A DNA stretch of 39,009 nt from Mucilaginibacter sp. L294 (lineage in GTDB: Bacteria; Bacteroidota; Bacteroidia; Sphingobacteriales; Sphingobacteriaceae), in the NCBI RefSeq assembly GCF_001636615.1, contig NZ_LGEK01000045.1, forward strand, positions 1 to 39,009, written 5' to 3'. Each line of letters starts with the position of its first letter. The first letter of the stretch is position 1. The translations under genes and the position numbers were made by a program. The notes under the pieces were generated by a model. It was not told where the DNA came from. It made no database searches and saw only the letters and a program-made list of their open reading frames with translations. This document shows, piece by piece, positions 32,630-39,009 of the stretch.

Positions 32630-34282
32630 TTACTTCAACACCTCGCCAATAGCGGTACCAATATTACCGTTTGGTGCCTGGATGTGCAATAGTTGGGCAA
32701 CGGTTGGGGCTATGTCTGTCATGTGGGTTTCGCGGGTCAGGCTGCCATGTTTAATGCCCCATCCCATAAATACCAATGGGATATGTGCATCATAAGGGTT
32801 CCAGGTACCGTGGGTGGTGCCGGTTTGGCCACCGCTAAACCATCCCGGTTTCAGCACTATCTGGATAGCGCCGCTACGCTCAGCATTGTACCCGTTCTGG
32901 ATGCGTGTACGCAGTTCATCAGGTATGGTGGCGGCTTGTACACGCTGCATATCAACCGCGTAAGCAATTTGTGGCTCCTGTTGTAAAAACTGGATGCAAT
33001 CAAACTTTAAAACATCGGTATTCAGGTTCTCTTTTCTAATGGCTGCATTGTTAAAGTTTACCTGGTAATTATCAAGGTTTAACACCATGCCTTTTACTTT
33101 ATATTTATCCTCCAGCAATTTGTTTAACCGTGTTAATACGTCACTGCTTTTCCAAACACCAGCCGGGATGTTATGGTCGATCAAAAAATTAGGGTTATGC
33201 GCGGCACCGTGGTCGGCACTCAGGAAAACGGTATAATTACCTTTACCCAGTTTACCATCTAAATAAGTAAAGAAGGCGGCCAGGTCTTTATCCAAACGCA
33301 GGTAAGTATCTTCTGCCTCAACCGAGTTGGGGCCAAACTGGTGGCCTACATAATCTGTTGATGAAAGGCTTACGGCCAGGAAATCGGTTACTGTACCGGC
33401 GCCAAGCTTTTCATTTTCAATGGCAGCTTTGGCCAGGTCAAGCGTCATGCTGTTGCCATAAGGCGTAGAGCGGATCATGCCTGCTTTGCCCTTATACAAT
33501 TCTGATGTTTTTATGGGGAAGGTTGGCGCATCGGCCCCGCTAAACTTACCTTCGTAACGTGGGCTGTTATCAGGCGCGCTTTGCACGTAGGTATTAACCG
33601 GGTAAAGGGTGTTCCAGTCCTGTTTCAGGTATTTTTCGGCCGGTTTTGTAGCGTTAAAGGTTTTTACCCATACTGGCAGTTCGGTCATATAATAGGTACT
33701 GCTTATCCAGGCGCCGTTAGCGTCATCAAACCAATAAGCCGCGTTTGCCGCATGGCCGGCGGGCAAAATTCCGCCACGGTCTTTTAATGCTATGCCGATC
33801 ACTTTTGAGCGGAAATTTGTGGCTAACCTCAGTTCGTCTGTCACGGTGCTTACCAGTAAATTGCGTGGCGACATTTTGCCGGCCTTTGAATCGCTGCCTA
33901 CAGCATTAACCGTGCTATCGTCTGTACAATACATTGATTTACCCGTGGCCTGTATGATAAAATCATTGCCGGCAATACCATGTATAGCTGGCACCGAACC
34001 TGTATAAATAGACGAGTGCCCTATGGCTGTAACGGTTGGGATATATGGTATCAGGGTGTTCTCGCAGGTAAAACCTTCGTTAAGCATACGTTTAAACCCT
34101 CCGACCTGGTAACGGTCGTAATAGCGGTACAGGTAATCCCAGCGCATCTGATCGACCACTAAACCCACCATTAATTTGGGGCGTGGCAAAGTAGCAGCAG
34201 GTGTTACATTTCTCTTGTTTTGGGCCGATAAGCTAAATACGGCGGTTGCAAAGGTTAGCGTAAGCAGAATTTTTATCTTCAT
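32630..34282 (-). CDS. PafA-like alkaline phosphatase
   Basis: The 550-residue exported metalloenzyme starts at MKIKILLTLTFATAVFSLSA, a signal peptide. An in-frame ATG seven codons upstream is rejected because it falls on the promoter box. It has the alkaline-phosphatase superfamily fold in the PafA arrangement: Asp in VVDQMRWDY, nucleophile Thr85 in TVTAIGHSS, Asn in GIAGNDF, Lys/Arg in KDRGG, Asp/His in STDYVGHQ, Asp-His in SADHGAAHN and His in GTTHGTWNP. Lys/Arg in place of a second Arg is the mark of phosphate-monoesterase PafA. It releases phosphate in the periplasm. PafA activity in Bacteroidota is known to be largely insensitive to phosphate; no Pho box was looked for in detail. Confidence 0.9.
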   Translation of the reverse strand: MKIKILLTLTFATAVFSLSAQNKRNVTPAATLPRPKLMVGLVVDQMRWDYLYRYYDRYQVGGFKRMLNEGFTCENTLIPYIPTVTAIGHSSIYTGSVPAIHGIAGNDFIIQATGKSMYCTDDSTVNAVGSDSKAGKMSPRNLLVSTVTDELRLATNFRSKVIGIALKDRGGILPAGHAANAAYWFDDANGAWISSTYYMTELPVWVKTFNATKPAEKYLKQDWNTLYPVNTYVQSAPDNSPRYEGKFSGADAPTFPIKTSELYKGKAGMIRSTPYGNSMTLDLAKAAIENEKLGAGTVTDFLAVSLSSTDYVGHQFGPNSVEAEDTYLRLDKDLAAFFTYLDGKLGKGNYTVFLSADHGAAHNPNFLIDHNIPAGVWKSSDVLTRLNKLLEDKYKVKGMVLNLDNYQVNFNNAAIRKENLNTDVLKFDCIQFLQQEPQIAYAVDMQRVQAATIPDELRTRIQNGYNAERSGAIQIVLKPGWFSGGQTGTTHGTWNPYDAHIPLVFMGWGIKHGSLTRETHMTDIAPTVAQLLHIQAPNGNIGTAIGEVLK

Positions 34283-34300
34283 AGCGTAGATGTTAAAAGG

Positions 34301-34329
34301 CAAATATCAGGTTTGCAATATATAAACAA
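34301..34329 (-). promoter_or_regulatory. Promoter of the PafA-like gene
   Basis: On the minus strand, GATATTTG (34308-34301), one mismatch from TAnnTTTG, lies 18 bp after TTG (34329-34327), the proper -33/-7 spacing for Bacteroidota. Transcription would begin near 34296, 14 bp ahead of the selected ATG at 34282. Confidence 0.45.
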
Positions 34330-34370
34330 TGTGATATTTGTGTTACTTTTAATTAAAAAGCAAGGCCAAA

Positions 34371-36113
34371 CTAAGTCGAAAAAGTAAGCAAAGCATGCTG
34401 GCTTGCCGTATGCAGATCGCGCCAAACACGGTTGATCTCGCTATCGGGCGATGCCGCCAGCAGGCCGCAATAAGGGTATAATTCATCCACGCATTCGCGC
34501 GATACTTTGGCCAGAACGCGGCTGGTGTGGCTAACCTCTTTTAACAAAACCTCATCGGTTGGGTTGGCCCATGAAGCCTCCACAGCTGTAAAAAGTGCGG
34601 CACGGGCCTGGTTAAGCAGCGCTGTAGCCGATTGCAAAGCCTCATCCATTACCAAAACATTTGCCGGGCTAACCCTCCGGATGTTGGTTGCCTTATTTGC
34701 AAAAGCAGGTACACACAGATCAATAAAATGTACCGCCGTGCCCGATATATTCGCCGCCAGTGTAGCCTCGGCCAGTTGCAAAAACGGGTAGGTGTACAAA
34801 AGCGAATCAATCACTGTGGCACCGGGGTCTATTTTAAAGCAGCGGTTTTTATCTACATATAAATTAGTAACCGAGTAGGCATCGCTGCCGGTGGCTATCA
34901 TTCCAATATATTTCCAGCCGGATTGTAGCTGTACATCTTTCCTATCCAATACAAACGGGAGGATAAGCGGTGTACCATCTGTATTTAAAACAGGGGTTTC
35001 ACCATCTACAATATTACAGTTAACCGTAATGTAGGTGGCATGATGCACGCCACTGGCGTATTTCCAGCTACCGTTTATGATATACCCATCGCCGCTAATA
35101 GCAGCGGTGCCGGTGGGTGCGCCGCTGCCTGCTAAACAGGCTTCCTTATCACTATAAATTTGCTGCGCGATATTTGGGTCGATAAAGCCGCCGAACCAGC
35201 CGGCACCGCAGCATAAGGTAACCACCCAGCCCAGGCTGCCATCGGCCCAGCTTAGTGCTTCTTCTATCTTTATAAGTTCTGGTAGTGGTGTTTGCAAGCC
35301 GCCATAAACAGCAGGGGCTAACAAATTAAACCACTGTTGCTCATAAACCAGTTGCAATTGGGCAGGATGCAGTTTGCCTAAACCTTCTGCCTCCGGGGCG
35401 TTATCACGGATGATAGCTACCCATTCGGGCTTTAGCAGAGCTGACGGATGTACCCCCCGGCCCCCTGAAGGGGGGGCAGAATTTTTTAGCGTTTCAAAAG
35501 CTCCCCCTTCAGGGGGCTGGGGGGCTGCTATCTTCCGCCAATCGAAATAGCCAAACACGGCAACAATAAATAAAATGAGGGTAAGCAGGGCAAACATCGC
35601 CAGGTTTTTGTGATACAATAACGGGATGGCAAACAGGTTGCTTATGTTAAGCAGCACCCAGTTTTCTACCTTGCGCCTGGCCAGCAGCCACATACCCGCC
35701 CATGCTGTCGACGATACCCACGAATCCCAAATTGGGACGGTTGAGGGTGTGAATTTAACAAGGACCACATATAAAACAGCCCATCCGCCAAAAACAATTA
35801 ATAAGGTTATCATCCATTCCTGCCGGGTGGAAAAGCTCACTTTTACAGCCGGTTCGTGTCGTTTTTTTATCCAGTGATACCAGCCGTAAACGCTCATTAC
35901 TACATAGTAAAGGCTCAGCAGGCACTCGGCGTATAGCATGGCATTCAGCAGCAGGTAAATAGAAATTAAAGTGGCGGCTATACCGGTTGGGTATAGCCAC
36001 ACTTTGTTTGCGCGCGCCAGCAACACTTCGGCCACGCCTAATATTACAGCGGCCCACTCCAGCCAGGTGGTTGCTTTTACCTGCCCGGTGAACAGGTCTA
36101 TCCAGTGTTGCAT
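34371..36113 (-). CDS. pnuT: PnuT-type thiamine transporter fused to an acyl-CoA dehydrogenase-fold flavoenzyme
   Basis: The single 580-codon frame joins two unrelated proteins. Residues 1-197 are a full PnuC/PnuT facilitator with about seven membrane helices; VWLYPTGIAATLISIYLL and the late NWVLLNISNLFAIPLLYHKN motif are visible. Residues 225-580 are a soluble acyl-CoA dehydrogenase-like domain of the HsaA/DszC flavin monooxygenase type (GSLGWVVTLC; GSWKYASGV for flavin; C-terminal RVWRDLHTASQH). The linker, residues 197-220 (APQPPEGG to SGGRG), is encoded by an R1 palindromic doublet. No Met codon occurs near the start of the second domain, so it seems to be made only as a fusion. It starts four bases after the receptor stop, under the TPP riboswitch, which points to thiamine or a precursor as cargo. 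The flavoenzyme substrate is unknown. Confidence 0.85.
   Translation of the reverse strand: MQHWIDLFTGQVKATTWLEWAAVILGVAEVLLARANKVWLYPTGIAATLISIYLLLNAMLYAECLLSLYYVVMSVYGWYHWIKKRHEPAVKVSFSTRQEWMITLLIVFGGWAVLYVVLVKFTPSTVPIWDSWVSSTAWAGMWLLARRKVENWVLLNISNLFAIPLLYHKNLAMFALLTLILFIVAVFGYFDWRKIAAPQPPEGGAFETLKNSAPPSGGRGVHPSALLKPEWVAIIRDNAPEAEGLGKLHPAQLQLVYEQQWFNLLAPAVYGGLQTPLPELIKIEEALSWADGSLGWVVTLCCGAGWFGGFIDPNIAQQIYSDKEACLAGSGAPTGTAAISGDGYIINGSWKYASGVHHATYITVNCNIVDGETPVLNTDGTPLILPFVLDRKDVQLQSGWKYIGMIATGSDAYSVTNLYVDKNRCFKIDPGATVIDSLLYTYPFLQLAEATLAANISGTAVHFIDLCVPAFANKATNIRRVSPANVLVMDEALQSATALLNQARAALFTAVEASWANPTDEVLLKEVSHTSRVLAKVSRECVDELYPYCGLLAASPDSEINRVWRDLHTASQHALLTFST
35452..35524. repeat. R1 palindromic doublet, copy 2 (inside the pnuT fusion gene)
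   Basis: Arm 1 (35452-35476) has ACCCCCC, GG, then CCCCCTGAAGGGGG. Arm 2 (35499-35524) is AGCTCCCCCTTCAGGGGG followed by CTGGGGGG. They are head-to-head across a 22-bp spacer. Both arms are translated, in frame, as the linker between transporter and flavoenzyme. Confidence 0.9.
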
Positions 36114-36117
36114 CAGC

Positions 36118-38583
36118 TTAAAAACTAAAGGTTACCGATGCCAGGAAATTGCGCGTTGCCTGCGGGAAATAGTAATTATAGTTAACCATTGTGCCGCCAT
36201 CCACCTCGCGGTAAGTGGCGCCGTTGGCTTCGTATTTTTTGCTGAAAACGTTATTCACCAGCAAGCCTACGTTTATATTTTTAATGGCGCTGGTTTGGAT
36301 ATTATAACTCAGCCTTACATCATTTACAAAGTAGGCTTTTAACAGCCTGTTTACAGCGTATGGGTTGTTAGCCACATCCGGCGAGGTACTGATGCCTGCA
36401 GGGTTAACATTGGCGGAGTTATCCAAATACTGCTTGCTTACATATTTGCTGATAAAGGCAATGCTGCCATTTTTTACCGGCGAGTAGGCGATCTCGCTAC
36501 CGGCAACAAATGATGGTGAAAAAGCAATATCTGTTTTCTTAAGCGATTGCGCTACCGGTGGCAAAGGGTTATAATCACCATCGTAGCTGGCTAAAAACAG
36601 ATTAAGGTTTTTAATTTTATTGGTGCTGATGGTTGCATTGGCAGCCCAGCTTAACTGGTTCGTTATTTTAACACGGCCATCAAACTCAATACCTGCGCGG
36701 TAGCTGTCGTCAACATTCATACGTGTTGCGCCGCCCACATCGTTTAGTGCACCAGTTAATATCAGCTGGTTTTTATACAGCATATAAAACAGGTTGATGC
36801 CGCCTTTAAATACATCGCCGCTGGTGCGGTAACCGGCTTCAAAATCTTTCAGGTTTTCGGGTTTGGGCCTGCTTAAAGGGGTTGAGTTGGTGTAATCGTC
36901 CCGGTTAGGCTCGTGGTTACCTACCGCGAATGATGCATAGATGTTGTTGTGCTCATCCAGCTCATAGGTTATACCCGCCTTGGGGTTAAAAAAGTTAAGC
37001 GTAGCGTTTTGCTGCACATTGTTCAGGTTCCTGTCGAACCCTAAGAACGAGTAGTTGATCCTGCGGTATTGCATATCGGCAAACAGGGTTGCATTGCCCA
37101 CCTTGTATTCGCCGCGGCCAAAAATGTTAAAATCATTCTTTTTGGCATCATCTCGATAGTACTCGTAGTTTGGTGGTATGCCGGCGCTTTCTTTAGTATA
37201 AATAATGTTGCCATAATGCGCACCTGTATAACGGTTATAAGCACCGCCTAACGTAAAGTTAAGGTTGCTTTGCGCCTGGTATTTTAAGGCATAGGTTATA
37301 CCATAAAAATCGTTATTAAGCCATAGGCGGCGAGCAAGGTCTGATGTATAGATGGTGTTTGCGCCATAGGTCACCGGCTTTAAACCATAGTTTTTTAAAG
37401 AATCGGCACCTTTAAACTCTTCGTAATAGCCATAGCCTTTTGTATAATGCAGGGCCCCGCTGAATGATAACTTATCCGACAGTTTATGATCATACAATAA
37501 CTGGTAATGGTTTTGCTGGTAGTTGTCTACCTGGTCTTTATAATAGGTACCGTCAGGCATCAGGCCAAGTTCGTTATAGGTTCGGTTATTTTTAATGGTA
37601 TTATCGCCAATAATGTAATCGGGCACACCGTTCCAGGCCTGGCCGGTACGTTCAATGCCCGAGAAAACATTAAGCCTTAGCGTACTGTTTTTGCCATAAT
37701 AAGCGCCGCTTAAAAAAAACGACCGCAGGCTGGATGATGCGCGGTCTATATATCCGTCAGATTTTATCCTCGACAAACGGCCATCCACACTAAAATGCCC
37801 GCCCAGTAAACCTGTGCCCAGGCTTACGGTGTTTTTTACCGTACCGTATGAGCCGGCAGTTGTACCTATTTCGGCGTAACCGGTATCGCGGCGGGTAGCG
37901 GTTTGTATGTTGATACTGCCCCCAAAAGCGCCCGCGCCATTGGTTGATGTACCTACACCGCGCTGCACCTGTATGTTGTTAACCGATGAAGCCAGATCTG
38001 GCAGGTTGATGAAAAACGAGCCCTGGCTTTCGGCATCATTTAAGGGGATACCGTTAATGGTCACGTTTACGCGTGTACCATCGCTGCCACGGATACGGAT
38101 GCCTGTATAGCCAACACCTGCGCCGGCATCAGAACTTACCACAACCGATGGCGTTTGGTTTAACAGGTAAGGCATATCCTGCCCAAAGTTGTTTTTTTGC
38201 AGGTCTTTTTTGCTGAGGTTAGTAAAGGCCGTTGGCGAGTTTTTGCCCGCGCGGGTGGCCGTTACCGTAACTTCCTCGGCACTGAAGGTAGCGTTGGTAA
38301 GTGAAAAATTTAAAGTTTGGTTACCGCTTAAAGTAAGGGTTTGGGTTGTAATTTGATAGCCAATATAACTGGCTTTAATGGTGTAAACACCGGCCGGCAT
38401 ATCGCCAATGTGGTAATTACCTTTTACATCGGCCAGTGTATTTACGGCCGGGTTGGTAATGGTTACGGTTGCACCGGGCAAAGCTTCGCCGGCTTGGTTA
38501 GTGATCTTTCCGCTGATGGAAAATTGGGCCGATGCCAGGACAGGCAGCAGCAGGGCGATAAGCGCCGCAAATAAGTTTTTCAA
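36118..38583 (-). CDS. TonB-dependent outer-membrane receptor, probably for thiamine
   Basis: The 821-residue receptor has a signal peptide (about 1-19, ending ASA). A carboxypeptidase-regulatory-like beta domain follows (ISGKITNQAGEALPGATVTI, about 22-105), then a plug (EEVTVTATRAG, GIRIRGSDGTRVNVTINGIPLN, VQRGVGTSTNGAGAFGG) and a 22-strand barrel ending in the aromatic RNFLASVTFSF. It moves its ligand across the outer membrane with energy from TonB-ExbBD. The TPP riboswitch upstream and the PnuT gene four bases downstream match the thiamine-uptake set known in Bacteroidota, so thiamine or a related pyrimidine is the likely ligand. The ligand is inferred from context, not from receptor sequence. 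Confidence 0.93.
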   Translation of the reverse strand: MKNLFAALIALLLPVLASAQFSISGKITNQAGEALPGATVTITNPAVNTLADVKGNYHIGDMPAGVYTIKASYIGYQITTQTLTLSGNQTLNFSLTNATFSAEEVTVTATRAGKNSPTAFTNLSKKDLQKNNFGQDMPYLLNQTPSVVVSSDAGAGVGYTGIRIRGSDGTRVNVTINGIPLNDAESQGSFFINLPDLASSVNNIQVQRGVGTSTNGAGAFGGSINIQTATRRDTGYAEIGTTAGSYGTVKNTVSLGTGLLGGHFSVDGRLSRIKSDGYIDRASSSLRSFFLSGAYYGKNSTLRLNVFSGIERTGQAWNGVPDYIIGDNTIKNNRTYNELGLMPDGTYYKDQVDNYQQNHYQLLYDHKLSDKLSFSGALHYTKGYGYYEEFKGADSLKNYGLKPVTYGANTIYTSDLARRLWLNNDFYGITYALKYQAQSNLNFTLGGAYNRYTGAHYGNIIYTKESAGIPPNYEYYRDDAKKNDFNIFGRGEYKVGNATLFADMQYRRINYSFLGFDRNLNNVQQNATLNFFNPKAGITYELDEHNNIYASFAVGNHEPNRDDYTNSTPLSRPKPENLKDFEAGYRTSGDVFKGGINLFYMLYKNQLILTGALNDVGGATRMNVDDSYRAGIEFDGRVKITNQLSWAANATISTNKIKNLNLFLASYDGDYNPLPPVAQSLKKTDIAFSPSFVAGSEIAYSPVKNGSIAFISKYVSKQYLDNSANVNPAGISTSPDVANNPYAVNRLLKAYFVNDVRLSYNIQTSAIKNINVGLLVNNVFSKKYEANGATYREVDGGTMVNYNYYFPQATRNFLASVTFSF

Positions 38584-38654
38584 TTTGTTTGAACAATAAA
38601 ATTAGTTAAACCATCTGCTCACCAGGGTATAATGGCAGTACACTTAACTTGTTA

Positions 38655-38836
38655 CCTCTCCCTACGCCGGCATTACCCGGATCAGGTGTCACTCCCCAGT
38701 TTCCTGAGTAAAGGAGCCTAAGATCTTAGTCGACTTAAGATAATAGCTCCCCCTTCAGGGGGTTGGGGGGTATGGGTTTGATCTCAGCCTGTCTTTCAGT
38801 TTTGATTGCTCAAAGCAAGGCACCCCTTGAGAATTA
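38655..38836 (-). promoter_or_regulatory. TPP riboswitch split by an 81-bp insertion
   Basis: On the minus strand the 5' half has GGGGTGCC (38826-38819), GGCTGAGAT with the invariant CTGAGA (38788-38781) and ACCCAT (38777-38772). The 3' half has CACCTGATCCGGGTAATGCC (38687-38668) and GGCGTAGGGA. These are the conserved blocks of the thiamine pyrophosphate aptamer. Normally only a few bases separate ACCC from ACCTGATC; here 81 bp (38691-38771) intervene. Cutting them out gives a consensus aptamer of about 100 nt. A weak stem, AGTTAA/TTAACT with A/T tail, between the aptamer and the receptor ATG could be the expression platform. Confidence 0.85.
38691..38771. repeat. R1 palindromic doublet, copy 3 (inside the TPP riboswitch)
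   Basis: On the minus strand it begins ACCCCCCAACCCCCTGAAGG and continues GGGAGC, an excellent R1 arm. About 27 bp of spacer (with its own TCTTA/TAAGA stem) follow, and then GGCTCCTTTACTCAGGAAAC and TGGGGAGT. The last part keeps GCTCC, TCAGG and CTGGGG of the inverted arm, while inner CCC/GGG became TTT/AAA so that pairing is kept. The second arm is degenerate and is assigned with moderate certainty. Confidence 0.75.
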
Positions 38837-38841
38837 TGCAG

Positions 38842-38849
38842 CAAATATA
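38842..38849 (-). promoter_or_regulatory. -7 promoter box of the thiamine-uptake operon
   Basis: TATATTTG on the minus strand fits TAnnTTTG exactly and lies just upstream of the riboswitch, so the transcript would start near the P1 stem. No TTG is seen at the -33 distance. The rest of 38850-38990 shows no gene or repeat that I can support. Confidence 0.5.
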
Positions 38850-38990
38850 GGTTTTGATTTGGAATTTTATAATAAAAAGAGCCAATGGCTGATGTAAGTG
38901 CACCTTTCACCCAAAACGGGGCATCATTTTTTAACATACAAAGCGTTGGCATAACTAAGCTTTGTCCTGTCGTTATAGCGGTGTTGTAGC

Positions 38991-39009
38991 CTGTCTCTTA
39001 TACACATCT
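38991..39009. other. Tn5/Nextera mosaic-end adapter at contig end
   Basis: The last 19 bases, CTGTCTCTTATACACATCT, are identical to the transposase mosaic-end sequence used in tagmentation libraries. Being at the extreme edge of the contig, they are almost certainly untrimmed adapter and not chromosome. Sequence just before them should be treated with some caution. Confidence 0.97.

Noticed and set aside
2876..38771. The palindromic doublets considered as assembly artefacts or chimeric joins
   Set aside because: They lie in intact frames and consistent operons, copies differ in sequence, and one is cleanly interrupted by an IS with target duplication.
38755..38952. 65-codon minus-strand reading frame over the riboswitch 5' half
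   Set aside because: It overlaps the TPP aptamer and an R1 arm, has no family resemblance, and its frame arises from repeat sequence; the RNA element explains the region.

Overview
The window looks like a chromosomal contig from a member of the Bacteroidota, most likely Sphingobacteriaceae (Mucilaginibacter/Pedobacter-like). The reasons are the protein families present (TonB-dependent receptor with carboxypeptidase-regulatory N-domain, PnuT, PafA-type phosphatase, NagB-LmbE fusion, ligase-associated Lhr-like helicase), promoters of the TAnnTTTG type, and intergenic regions filled with short palindromic repeats. The last 19 bases (38991-39009) match the Tn5/Nextera mosaic-end sequencing adapter, so the right edge is a library artefact and not genome.

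Layout. 67-563: a small type II toxin-antitoxin pair, tail-to-tail with a RecD/Dda-like SF1 helicase (565-1974). 2080-5261: a reduced trp operon trpE-trpG-trpC on the minus strand, with a promoter, a Trp-rich leader peptide and an intrinsic terminator that together form an attenuator. 5278-9122: a small membrane protein, then anmK divergent from a nagB-LmbE fusion (amino sugar and peptidoglycan recycling). 9249-16024: DUF2059 protein, M16 protease, lipoprotein, Lhr-like helicase. 16124-17185: a complete IS481-family element with target duplication. 17260-22020: the housekeeping rimP-nusA-infB operon. 22160-24448: lipoprotein, EreA/ChaN-like secreted protein, membrane protein. 24566-31650: S9 peptidase divergent from a multimodular GH31 glucosidase with a LacI-type operator, then a GNAT acetyltransferase. 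31768-34282: ThiE-like protein and PafA-like phosphatase. 34371-38849: a thiamine-uptake operon (TPP riboswitch, TonB receptor, PnuT) whose PnuT is fused to an acyl-CoA-dehydrogenase-fold flavoenzyme.

The most unusual feature is a set of dispersed head-to-head palindromic doublets (here called R1-R6). Most copies lie between genes, but several lie inside functional units. An R1 doublet splits the TPP riboswitch between its two conserved halves. Another encodes the linker fusing PnuT to a flavoenzyme. A third abuts the trpE stop codon and supplies the start codon and first 17 residues of TrpG. An R6 doublet of exactly 23 codons lies in frame inside the Lhr-like helicase. R2, R3 and R5 share one hairpin plan whose stem changes in a compensated way between families, and one R2 copy was the landing site of the IS481 element. 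This resembles the protein-coding Rickettsia palindromic elements, but in Bacteroidota and also inside a regulatory RNA. No RAYT-type transposase that could move them is present in the window. No tRNA, rRNA, CRISPR, prophage or clear defence island was seen.
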